A stretch of DNA of 64,000 nucleotides from Dyadobacter diqingensis. GTDB taxonomy: Bacteria > Bacteroidota > Bacteroidia > Cytophagales > Spirosomataceae. The notes beneath the pieces were generated by a model, which made no database searches, was not told the DNA's origin, and worked only from the letters and a program-made list of their open reading frames with translations. Positions 1 through 7,135 of the stretch are shown here, piece after piece (within the stretch, counting starts at the first letter, position 1; each line of letters starts with the position of its first letter). The position numbers were made by a program, and so were the translations under genes. The stretch spans positions 629,392 through 693,391 of the forward strand of contig NZ_JAMXKF010000002.1 in assembly GCF_024220585.1 (NCBI RefSeq), written 5' to 3'.

Positions 1-37
1 TGTTGCTTCCATTTCAATTACGGCATGCGGAGCTGCC

Positions 38-89
38 GCCGTTGCCTGAAATTGTCCGAAAAAAAATTTAATTTTGACAGGCAACGGCG
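38..89. repeat. inverted repeat upstream of the sigma gene
   Basis: An 11-bp arm GCCGTTGCCTG (38-48) is matched exactly by its reverse complement at 78-88. One more pair (37/89) extends the stem, and the loop is 29 nt. A 13-mer containing part of the arm, CGTTGCCTGAAAT, recurs directly at 167-179 inside the first codons of the sigma gene. It could be the terminator of a gene left of the window, since a U-rich stretch follows, or a regulatory dyad. Confidence 0.55.
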
Positions 90-138
90 ACCCTATTTTT
101 GTCCGTAGTAAACTTTGCACTAACTAATTGTCAGCTCT

Positions 139-723
139 GTGCTTTTTAAAAGACCCAGAATATTGGCGTTGCCTGAAATATTGGAAGGCTGCCGCAACCA
201 AAAACCTTCCGCACAGAAACAGTTATTTGAGGCCTATTATAGCTTCGGTATAAATATCTGTATGCGTTATGCTGACAACAGGGAAGAGGCCGAAGAGATG
301 TTTGATGACGGTTTTCTCCGGATTTTAAATAAAATAAATTATTACGACCCGGATCAACCGTTTGATGCATGGTTTCGTACCGTGATGATACGGTCGGCCA
401 TTGATCATTACAGAAAGCATAAATCCAGTCTGACATTCAGCAGCATTGAAGAAGCATACGAAATTGGCCAGGATGAAGGGCTACTTGAACGATTGTCCGC
501 GGAAGAAATTCTGACCGTGGTACAACACCTTCCCCCCTCCTATCGGGCTGCTTTTTCGTTGCATGTCGTGGACGGTTATTCACATCCCGAAATTGCAGAA
601 ATGCTCGGGATCAATGAAGGAACTTCACGTTCCAATCTGGCAAAAGCCAGGGTTAAATTACAGGAACTACTCATCAATTGGGTCTCCAAGGGCTCTATAA
701 ACACACGAAACTATGTCCAGTGA
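139..723 (+). CDS. ECF-type RNA polymerase sigma factor
   Basis: A 194-residue sigma-70 family protein of ECF size. Region 2 lies at about residues 25-90, with the typical YADNREEAEEMFDDGF stretch and an FDAWFRTVMIRSAIDHYR core-binding/-10 region. Region 4 is a C-terminal helix-turn-helix at about 125-180 (LPPSYRAAFSLHVVDGYSHPEIAEMLGI). The start is a GTG; the LPEILEGC segment near the N terminus matches what this Bacteroidota subfamily usually carries, so the start is reasonable. The last 11 nt overlap the next gene, which has a membrane anchor. That implies translational coupling and suggests the neighbour controls or is controlled by this factor. The target promoters cannot be seen. Confidence 0.9.
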   Translation: MLFKRPRILALPEILEGCRNQKPSAQKQLFEAYYSFGINICMRYADNREEAEEMFDDGFLRILNKINYYDPDQPFDAWFRTVMIRSAIDHYRKHKSSLTFSSIEEAYEIGQDEGLLERLSAEEILTVVQHLPPSYRAAFSLHVVDGYSHPEIAEMLGINEGTSRSNLAKARVKLQELLINWVSKGSINTRNYVQ

Positions 724-2077
724 ACGTTTCGATAAAATTTTAAAAAAGAACGTTGAGTCTGTCAGGCCGGCCTATCAGCCGCATGCCTGGGACCGGTTCA
801 GCAAAAGATTACCTGCGGCAGGATTTCTGCCCTGGTTTCAGCAATATGGTGGCTGGGCTTTGGCGGGTATGATGATGGCCGGCTGGCTAACGACCCTATA
901 TACGTTAAGGTCAAATCAGGAGCTGATCAAAGACCTGACGGACAGTCAAAAAAAAGAAGTCACACGTGTACAGCCTGAAGATGGACTAAATAACGAGCCT
1001 GTAAAAAACAACGGCGCATTATCCATTGCGAAAAAAGATACCGTCTATATTGTTAAAAAAACGATCGTCGAACACAGACATTTTTATCGTGATAACCGCG
1101 TTGCTGCGAAAGGAAATGGCGATCAGCTGCCGGATCATTTAGAAAAGGGACAAAAAACCTCAACTGTACCAACTACGGCTCTGCCGCAGCCGGTTAACGA
1201 GGCTCCTGCTGAAAAAAATAATATTATCCCAATTACAGAAAATCAGGTTTTATCGAAAAATACCGATACCTCCGTTGCCGTTTCCGAAAACACGACGGCT
1301 TTAACAGTAATCCCAGATACGGGAAGAACCGAGGTACGAAGCGACGAAACAATCGCGATTCTGGATTCCAACAGAGCCGTTCAAACCTATAATTATAAAT
1401 TCCTTGCGGCACTGGTCGATTCGATCTCGTCAAAACAAGCATCCTTACCCCCCGTAAAACCAAAACGCCCTCCTTTCAGATTATCGTCATTACAGCCCCG
1501 GCTGGGCCTCGAAAGCCTGCTTTCTTTACACAGTTATGGGATAGGGCCGGTTGTCGAGTTATTCCCAACCGAAAATCTGGGTGTTTCCTTTGGTATTCAG
1601 GCCTCCACACTGGAAGCTGAAAACCATAAAGCATTGCGGGATTATAACTCCGCAACAGGTAAATTCTTCCTTATTCAGTACCGCGATTATCTTCCTCATC
1701 GTTTCGACAAGATTGAAGATATTTCGATCAAGACAACCGTGATCAGCCTGCCGATCAGTTTGAAATATTACATTCCTTTGAAGCGGGATTTGTCAATTTT
1801 TGTACAGTCCGGGACGAGTCTGGATTTATCGGCTTATCAGGAAGTTGACTTTGAAAGTTATCTCAACAAAAACAAAAGAAGAAATACTTTTGAAACGGAT
1901 GCCAAACCCAACTTCTTCCACAATTTTATGTTTGGAGCTGGTGTTCAGTACACCCGTTCGAGAATTATGGCCCAGCTTTCCCCTTATGTCGTATACGATT
2001 TCAGGAATATTGAAAATACGCCGGCCGGGAGTAATCTGGGATTAAGAGCGTCATTATGGCTGAACTTATTTAAATAA
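713..2077 (+). CDS. membrane-anchored protein with C-terminal outer-membrane beta-barrel-like domain
   Basis: The 454-residue product begins inside the sigma gene. Residues 1-40 are a short cytoplasmic segment rich in charged residues, 45-64 a single hydrophobic helix (WALAGMMMAGWLTTLYTL), and about 65-255 a low-complexity K/T/N/P-rich linker. About 260-454 alternates aromatic and polar residues and ends in a Phe-containing strand (LNLFK), as small outer-membrane barrels do. The order resembles an anti-sigma factor: the cytoplasmic tail would hold the sigma factor and the periplasmic part would sense. Proteins of this layout next to ECF genes are usually annotated only as outer-membrane beta-barrel or hypothetical proteins in Bacteroidota. 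The anti-sigma role is inferred from overlap and topology; no zinc-binding ZAS motif is present. Confidence 0.65.
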   Translation: MSSERFDKILKKNVESVRPAYQPHAWDRFSKRLPAAGFLPWFQQYGGWALAGMMMAGWLTTLYTLRSNQELIKDLTDSQKKEVTRVQPEDGLNNEPVKNNGALSIAKKDTVYIVKKTIVEHRHFYRDNRVAAKGNGDQLPDHLEKGQKTSTVPTTALPQPVNEAPAEKNNIIPITENQVLSKNTDTSVAVSENTTALTVIPDTGRTEVRSDETIAILDSNRAVQTYNYKFLAALVDSISSKQASLPPVKPKRPPFRLSSLQPRLGLESLLSLHSYGIGPVVELFPTENLGVSFGIQASTLEAENHKALRDYNSATGKFFLIQYRDYLPHRFDKIEDISIKTTVISLPISLKYYIPLKRDLSIFVQSGTSLDLSAYQEVDFESYLNKNKRRNTFETDAKPNFFHNFMFGAGVQYTRSRIMAQLSPYVVYDFRNIENTPAGSNLGLRASLWLNLFK

Positions 2078-2134
2078 TTTTTCCCGGAATAACTCGGACA
2101 AATGACTGTTCCGGTTTCTTATTCACCCCTAACT

Positions 2135-3205
2135 TTATAATGAGGCAGAAGTTTCTGCCAGAATATCGTTCATTAACCCGCTGACAGTCCGATGTCTTAA
2201 AGCCGGAGCTACCTGACCGCTCCAAAACATAAGCAAGTCTGTCTTTTTCTGGGCGATAGCGGCCTGTCTTAGCGAGGACATAAAATGCGCTTGCAGGGGA
2301 AACGGCAGGAACTGTTTTTCTTTACCGGACAATTCCTGTCCTAACCTGCTGGCCAGGCCACGACCAAGCCTTCCGGTAAAAACCCTGGTCAGCATGGTAT
2401 CTTTTGCCTGATCAGAAAACAACGCCTCGCGGTGCGCATCCGTAATATTGGATTCGTCACAAGCCAGAAATGCAGTTCCGATCTGAACGGCTTCGGCACC
2501 CAACTTCATGGCTGCCGCCACGCCCTTTCCATCGACAATACCTCCTGCCGCAACAACAGGTGTTTTTACTTTTTCCCTGATCAGCTGCACAAGCACAAAC
2601 GTACCGCTAAGCGAGTTTTCTGAGGACTCCAAAAATGAGGGCCTATGACCACCTGCTTCAAATCCCGAAGCAACAATCAGGTCAACACCCGAAGCTTCCA
2701 ACGCAATGGCTTCATCGACCGTCGTAGCTGCACCGACCGTTACAATACCTGCCTTTCGGCACTGCTCCAAAATATCGGCCGACGGGATACCAAATACAAA
2801 ACTGAACACCGGTGGCTTCTGATGAAGCAATGCTTCTGCCTGATTTTCAAATCTTGAAATAAAAGGAAGCGGTTTTTCCGGAATTGCTATTTCCAGCTCA
2901 TCGAAATAGGGCCTGAACAGTTTTACAGCCTCCTGATATCGGGCATCGTCCAACCCGCCGGCAGGAACATCGCTGTCCGAAACCCATAAATTTATATTGT
3001 AAGGTTTATCGGTAGCGGCTTTGATCTGCCGGTCAACGCTGATAATCTCCTCAGGACTCAGCGTGTAGGCACCAAAGCCCCCAAGTCCACCCAGATTGGA
3101 TACACTGCTTACCAGTTTTACGGAAGACAAATTCCCGCCAAAAGGCCCTTGCAGGATCGGATACTGAATATTTAAAATTTTCGAAGCCTGTGTGTTATAC
3201 CACAT
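2135..3205 (-). CDS. nitronate monooxygenase (2-nitropropane dioxygenase family)
   Basis: A 356-residue FMN-dependent TIM-barrel enzyme that oxidises alkyl nitronates such as propionate-3-nitronate to the aldehyde or ketone and nitrite. The N-terminal YPILQGPFGG flavin segment, the catalytic-type His in EAGGHRPS (about residue 187), and the phosphate-binding AAGGIVDGKGVAAAMKLGAE followed by VQIGTAFLA are all present. Length is normal for the family. It is the last gene of a minus-strand run beginning at the YceI gene. The neighbours are small redox or detoxification proteins, so a role in clearing reactive nitro compounds fits, but the substrate is not determined by sequence. Confidence 0.9.
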   Translation of the reverse strand: MWYNTQASKILNIQYPILQGPFGGNLSSVKLVSSVSNLGGLGGFGAYTLSPEEIISVDRQIKAATDKPYNINLWVSDSDVPAGGLDDARYQEAVKLFRPYFDELEIAIPEKPLPFISRFENQAEALLHQKPPVFSFVFGIPSADILEQCRKAGIVTVGAATTVDEAIALEASGVDLIVASGFEAGGHRPSFLESSENSLSGTFVLVQLIREKVKTPVVAAGGIVDGKGVAAAMKLGAEAVQIGTAFLACDESNITDAHREALFSDQAKDTMLTRVFTGRLGRGLASRLGQELSGKEKQFLPFPLQAHFMSSLRQAAIAQKKTDLLMFWSGQVAPALRHRTVSGLMNDILAETSASL

Positions 3206-3224
3206 CGTATGAATGGTTTAATAA

Positions 3225-3596
3225 TTATTCGGCAACATCAGAAATCATTTTGTTCACGATAACCCACTGATCATCTATCCTGTGAAAAGAAAGAAATTCA
3301 TGGTAGTTAAAGTCATACATTTTCACTTTTACTGTGGCAACTCCAATGGAATTGACCACATCAACGGCAACGATCTCAGCATGAAACGGTTTTCCAGAGT
3401 CCTCAGGACTCTGCCTGTTTCTGACGCCATCGATATAAACGCTTAACGTTTTGGCATAGGGTTGCCCCTTCACGTCTCCAAACAATAAGGCACCGGGATG
3501 AAAGGTATCGGCCAGCGCATCTGCATCGCCTTCATAAATCGAATTAAAATAACGTCCCAAAACCTCCCGGATTGCTAGTGAATCTTCCATGATCAT
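3225..3596 (-). CDS. NTF2-like / SnoaL-fold small protein
   Basis: A protein of about 123 residues with the NTF2-like pattern: an N-terminal helix (DSLAIREVLGRYFNSIYEGD), then ALADTFHPGALLF and a series of beta strands ending in FHRIDDQWVIVNKM. Such proteins are lumazine-binding-like or SnoaL-like and serve as small isomerases or ligand-binding domains; the ligand is unknown here. The open frame extends upstream to 3647, but the ATG at 3596 (or the one two codons later at 3590) fits the family start, because the extra 17 residues are not NTF2-like. It sits 19 nt upstream of the nitronate monooxygenase gene and is likely co-transcribed with it. Confidence 0.75.
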   Translation of the reverse strand: MIMEDSLAIREVLGRYFNSIYEGDADALADTFHPGALLFGDVKGQPYAKTLSVYIDGVRNRQSPEDSGKPFHAEIVAVDVVNSIGVATVKVKMYDFNYHEFLSFHRIDDQWVIVNKMISDVAE

Positions 3597-3658
3597 ATGT
3601 TTTAAGAGTAAATGGAATGCCTGTAATGCGTCAGACAATACAGGCATTGTCAGTTTTA

Positions 3659-4393
3659 TTAGTTAAGATGATGGCCCGCAGCAATACCGCCATCGACATT
3701 GATAATGGCTCCGGTAATAAAATTACTTTTCGCTACGGTATATACCATTTTTGCAATTTCTTCCACTTCACCCACACGGTTCAGCAGATGCAAACCGGCG
3801 CTATCATCTACACTGTCGCCATGCATAGGTGTGCGGATCGTTCCCGGCGCAACCGTATTCACCCGGATATTGTCTTTGCCAAATTCGGCGGCCAACTGTA
3901 TGGTGAGTGCATGAATCGCCCCTTTCGAAGCCATTTGAGCCGTAATAGGAACCCCGCCCAGCGCGTGGTTAACCAATGGCGTTCCAATATTGATCACCAC
4001 GCCGTCGTGCTGTTTCAGCATTTGCGGAATAATTGCCTGGGTGGTAAAATAGGTACCTTTCAGGTTTGTATCCAGAAACCGGTCCAGATAAGCTTCGTCT
4101 ACTTCCAAAAATGGTTTGGTTTCAAATATGCCCGCGTTGTTAATGAGTACATCGGCCGTTCCAAATTTCTCTATCGCAGTCGCCAGCAGTTTCTCGCCGG
4201 TGCTTTTATCCTTCACATTCCCTGCCACCATGGCCAGGTTGCTACCCCCTCCCAATTCCTGGTAGGTCTGTTCCAGCTTTTCAAGTGTTGAAGAGTTAAT
4301 GACTACATTATCGCCTTCATTAAGAAAATGTCTGGCTATTTCTTTGCCAATGCCCGATGATGCACCGGTAACAATGACTGTCTGTTTTTTCAT
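3659..4393 (-). CDS. short-chain dehydrogenase/reductase (SDR) lacking the usual catalytic Tyr
   Basis: A 244-residue classical SDR by length and fold. It has the Rossmann TGASSGIG at residues 9-16, NNAG at 85-88, and VAPGTIRTPM near 181-190. The active-site YxxxK is altered: Lys157 is kept within ASKGA, but the residue four positions earlier is Gln153 (codon CAA) rather than Tyr. NAD(P)H binding is expected; ordinary ketoreductase chemistry is doubtful. The gene is 4 nt downstream of the tautomerase gene and belongs to the same likely operon. It could be a divergent oxidoreductase, or a binding protein with lost activity. Confidence 0.85.
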   Translation of the reverse strand: MKKQTVIVTGASSGIGKEIARHFLNEGDNVVINSSTLEKLEQTYQELGGGSNLAMVAGNVKDKSTGEKLLATAIEKFGTADVLINNAGIFETKPFLEVDEAYLDRFLDTNLKGTYFTTQAIIPQMLKQHDGVVINIGTPLVNHALGGVPITAQMASKGAIHALTIQLAAEFGKDNIRVNTVAPGTIRTPMHGDSVDDSAGLHLLNRVGEVEEIAKMVYTVAKSNFITGAIINVDGGIAAGHHLN

Positions 4394-4397
4394 GATC

Positions 4398-4616
4398 CTA
4401 TTTTTTATCTGCTGTTATTCCTCTTTCCCGCAACTCGGATACCTGCTCTCCTGCATAACCCCAGTCATCCAGCGCTACTTCCTGAATAACCACATGGGTC
4501 AGATGCGGGTCTTTATTCAATACGTCGACAATCACGTCAGTAACGCCTTTTATAAGCGCCTTTTTCTGTTCTCTTGTAACCCCTTCGCGGGTTAACTCTA
4601 TTTTGATGTAAGGCAT
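4398..4616 (-). CDS. 4-oxalocrotonate tautomerase family protein
   Basis: A 72-residue protein whose Met is followed by Pro, the amino-terminal catalytic base of this superfamily (MPYIKIELTREG). The rest matches the beta-alpha-beta tautomerase pattern, with VTREQKKALIKGVTDVIVDVL as the helix and THVVIQEVALDDWGYAG as the second strand region. Members form hexamers or trimers and act as tautomerases or dehalogenases on small enols. It lies between the SDR gene (4-nt spacing) and the YceI gene (22-nt spacing). The substrate cannot be told from the sequence. Confidence 0.88.
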   Translation of the reverse strand: MPYIKIELTREGVTREQKKALIKGVTDVIVDVLNKDPHLTHVVIQEVALDDWGYAGEQVSELRERGITADKK

Positions 4617-4638
4617 GATTTCCAGTGTTATGCAAAGA

Positions 4639-5172
4639 CTAGGCAGCCTTTGCGGTGATGTTTACTTCAAGTTCAAAATCATTATAGATCAGGGTATCAC
4701 CCAGATTTTGGAAGAAATTACCTGAACGGAATTTCATATCGTATTTGGTGCGGTCAATGATGAGCTTGCCAGAAGCATTAAGCTGGTCTGCTGTACGGTT
4801 CACCTCGGCATCGAATTCAACCGGATGACTGATCCCCTTGATGGTCAGAACTCCTCCGATATGATACGTGGTAGCCGTTTGCGGGATGGCAGAAGTGATT
4901 TCAAAAACAGCCGTAGGGAATGATTCAATGGCAAAAAAATCTTCCGAGGCCAGGTGGCCGGCAAACTGTGCATTGGTTTCTGGATCAGTTATATCCAGAA
5001 TTTTGATTGAAGTGGTATCAATAAGCAGCTTTGCACCTTTCAGCTCTCCGCCTTCTATTGTTACAGTCCCTTCCTTGATACCAATGGTACCGTTATGTGC
5101 ACCCGTTACTTTTTTGCCTGTCCAGGCGATGCTGCTTGCAGCAGATTGAATTTCAAATTGTTTCGTTTCCAT
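4639..5172 (-). CDS. YceI-family lipid-binding-like protein
   Basis: The 177-residue YceI domain fills the whole protein (SAASSIAWTGKKVTGAHNGTIGI at the start, VEFDAEVNRTADQLNASGKLIIDRTKYDM in the middle). YceI proteins are lipocalin-like barrels that bind isoprenoid or other amphipathic ligands, usually in the periplasm. This one starts METKQFEIQSAAS with no signal peptide, so it is probably cytoplasmic. It is the first gene of the five-gene minus-strand set. A CRP-type operator lies about 66-81 bp upstream of its ATG, with a -7-like TACTTTG on the minus strand at 5208-5214 between them. Confidence 0.9.
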   Translation of the reverse strand: METKQFEIQSAASSIAWTGKKVTGAHNGTIGIKEGTVTIEGGELKGAKLLIDTTSIKILDITDPETNAQFAGHLASEDFFAIESFPTAVFEITSAIPQTATTYHIGGVLTIKGISHPVEFDAEVNRTADQLNASGKLIIDRTKYDMKFRSGNFFQNLGDTLIYNDFELEVNITAKAA

Positions 5173-5237
5173 TTTCTTAGTACTTAATTAGTGTTTGATT
5201 AACAATACAAAGTACCTCCGAAAACGGCAGCTCATTG

Positions 5238-5253
5238 CGTGACCTAGATCACA
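5238..5253 (-). promoter_or_regulatory. CRP/FNR-type operator upstream of the YceI operon
   Basis: Read on the minus strand the site is TGTGATCTAGGTCACG. It matches the classical CRP dyad TGTGA-N6-TCACA at every half-site base except the last, and also matches the central ATCTAG-like spacer. Its centre is about 44 bp upstream of the start predicted from the TACTTTG -7-like element at 5208-5214. That is the spacing of a site overlapping the -35 region, so activation is plausible. The obvious candidate binder is the Crp/Fnr-family product encoded just upstream. Confidence 0.7.
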
Positions 5254-5263
5254 ATTTGAAAGG

Positions 5264-5842
5264 TTAGCGTGACGAGTTATACAATCGGCTCAGCGTCTCC
5301 CGGGAAACCCCAAGATAGGCCGCGATCAGGTGTTTGGGAACGGTATTATAGAGCTCAGGATACATGCCCAGAAGCTCTTCATATCTTTTTCTGGTATCGT
5401 TATTCATCAGCGACAAGAGTCTTTTTTGCACGGCCACATATCCTTTGTTTGTCCTCCACCGAAAGAAATGTTCGGCCTGATGCAGTTCCCGGCAAAGTTT
5501 TTCCCGGTCATTGTTGGAAATGGAAAGTACTTCTGCATCTGTGATGCAGTCGATATTGATTGTCGCTCTGGCATTGTTGTACAAGGCCGAATAATCCGAA
5601 GTCCACCAGGTTGGCATGGAGAACTGAAGGATATACATTTTCACTTCATCATTGATAAAAAAGGCCTTCAAACATCCTGAAAGCACAAAATACTCGCTCT
5701 CCACTTTATCACCCTCGCCAAGAATCACCTGTCCCTTCCGAAACGACTGGTATTTAAAATGGGAGAAAAAATAGTCAAACTGTTCGTCGGTTAGGGAAAC
5801 CGTTTTGGCAATGTGCTGTTTTAAGATCTCGTCTGCTTTCAT
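5264..5842 (-). CDS. Crp/Fnr family transcriptional regulator
   Basis: A 192-residue regulator. An N-terminal cyclic-nucleotide-binding-like barrel (about 20-120, FRKGQVILGEGDKVESEYFVLSG) is joined by a long helix to a short C-terminal helix-turn-helix with VPKHLIAAYLGVSRETLSRL at about 168-187. No Fe-S cysteine cluster of FNR type is seen. The barrel lacks the full arginine-containing phosphate cassette of true cAMP receptors, so the ligand is unknown. It lies directly upstream of the YceI operon and is divergent from an AraC-type gene (117 bp between starts). Confidence 0.88.
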   Translation of the reverse strand: MKADEILKQHIAKTVSLTDEQFDYFFSHFKYQSFRKGQVILGEGDKVESEYFVLSGCLKAFFINDEVKMYILQFSMPTWWTSDYSALYNNARATINIDCITDAEVLSISNNDREKLCRELHQAEHFFRWRTNKGYVAVQKRLLSLMNNDTRKRYEELLGMYPELYNTVPKHLIAAYLGVSRETLSRLYNSSR

Positions 5843-5958
5843 CTGGGGGTCAGGAATAAATTAACGTTTTCAAAACGCAATAAAATCAAGTAATCGTTCC
5901 GATATTGCATCTGTTTCAAATAAGTTTAAATTTTGAGCACACAATCCGGACAGCATTT

Positions 5959-7047
5959 ATGACTATCGGCAAAGAACTTTTATTCTTTTTCAGTATACTG
6001 GGTGCTTTCAACGGACTGATACTCGGCCTGTATTTTTTCTTCTTTACCCGAAAAAAATATCTTGTCAATTACTTTCTGAGCGCTTTACTTTTTGCGTTAA
6101 GCATTCGCACCGGCAAATCTGTCTTTCTGTATTTTGATGGACAATTGCCAAAAATATATTTACAAATCGGCCTCTCTGCCTGCTTTTTCATTGGCCCCTT
6201 TTTATACTGTTTTGTCACAACGGCTATAAATCAGGTGCATAAAGTGCCGCGGATGTGGAAACTCGGTTTGCTGTTCCTGCTTGCCCTGACACTTGTCACA
6301 GGCATTGCCTTTCCATATTCTGCCCATCTCCGGCTTTGGCAAATTTATTTCGCCAGGATCATTTATTTGCAATGGTTTGCCTTTCTGGTCGCATCCGGAA
6401 TTGTGATAAGGCCTTTATTGAAAAATATTTTTCTGCCATCATACAAAATGAAGCCGGCCGAATTATGGATCTCTGTTATTTTTCTTGCCAATGTAGTCAT
6501 TTTCATCCTGTATTTTTCAGCTTTGATCAACGCGCCGATTGCTCCGTATATCAGCGGATCTATTGCATTTTCGCTGATCCTGTATTTAAGCTGCTGCATC
6601 ATTTTTTACCGGAACAAAACCGACGATCTTTTTTTGCTTAATCCCCTCCGGACAAACGCTAAAAAACTCAATGAGGATGACACCAGAATATGGCTTCAAA
6701 AACTGGAAAATGTAATGCGGGATAAAACTCCTTATACCAATCCCGACCTGAAACTTGGTGATCTTTCCCGCGAAATACAGATTTCTTCGCATCAGTTATC
6801 CCAGCTGCTCAACGATGAACTCGGCAAAAACTTCACGACCTATGTCAACGAGTTCCGGATAGAAGAAGCGTGCAGGAAACTTTCCACCGACCGGCGTTTT
6901 ACACTGGAATCCATCGGATATGAGGTCGGGTTTAATTCCAAATCCACTTTTTTCGCTGCCTTTAAAAAATTCAAGGGCGTCACACCTGCCGGCTACCAGT
7001 CGGCGCAAATGTCGCCTGCGGCCTCAAAATCGGGTATTGATTTATAA
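5959..7047 (+). CDS. AraC-family regulator with polytopic membrane N-terminus
   Basis: A protein of about 362 residues. Residues 1-215 form roughly seven hydrophobic helices (LLFFFSILGAFNGLILGLYF, FLSALLFALSI, GLSACFFIGPFLYCFV and others). After a short linker, a C-terminal AraC/XylS DNA-binding domain (about 265-355) contains IQISSHQLSQLLNDELGKNF and the second helix-turn-helix FTLESIGYEVGFNSKSTFFAAFKKFKGVTP. This membrane-tethered AraC layout is common in Bacteroidota. The ATG at 5959 is preferred over an upstream in-frame start at 5905 because it begins the first membrane helix. The TonB-dependent receptor gene follows on the same strand and is a plausible target. Confidence 0.88.
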   Translation: MTIGKELLFFFSILGAFNGLILGLYFFFFTRKKYLVNYFLSALLFALSIRTGKSVFLYFDGQLPKIYLQIGLSACFFIGPFLYCFVTTAINQVHKVPRMWKLGLLFLLALTLVTGIAFPYSAHLRLWQIYFARIIYLQWFAFLVASGIVIRPLLKNIFLPSYKMKPAELWISVIFLANVVIFILYFSALINAPIAPYISGSIAFSLILYLSCCIIFYRNKTDDLFLLNPLRTNAKKLNEDDTRIWLQKLENVMRDKTPYTNPDLKLGDLSREIQISSHQLSQLLNDELGKNFTTYVNEFRIEEACRKLSTDRRFTLESIGYEVGFNSKSTFFAAFKKFKGVTPAGYQSAQMSPAASKSGIDL

Positions 7048-7063
7048 ATCCGTACTACGGATT
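7047..7063 (+). terminator. hairpin at the end of the AraC-type gene
   Basis: AATCCGT (7047-7053) pairs exactly with ACGGATT (7057-7063) across a 3-nt loop. A CCCTTTTCC stretch follows. The stem begins in the stop codon of the regulator gene. It may separate that gene from the receptor gene. Confidence 0.45.
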
Positions 7064-7135
7064 CCCTTTTCCTGAACCCGCCTGTCAGATTTACCCCGGA
7101 TTTTTGTGCAAACAAAATCCAACGTAAATCATTCT

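Noticed and set aside
3617-4291. 224-residue plus-strand ORF
   Set aside because: It is antisense to the SDR gene and has an Arg/His/Cys-rich random composition, so it is a shadow.
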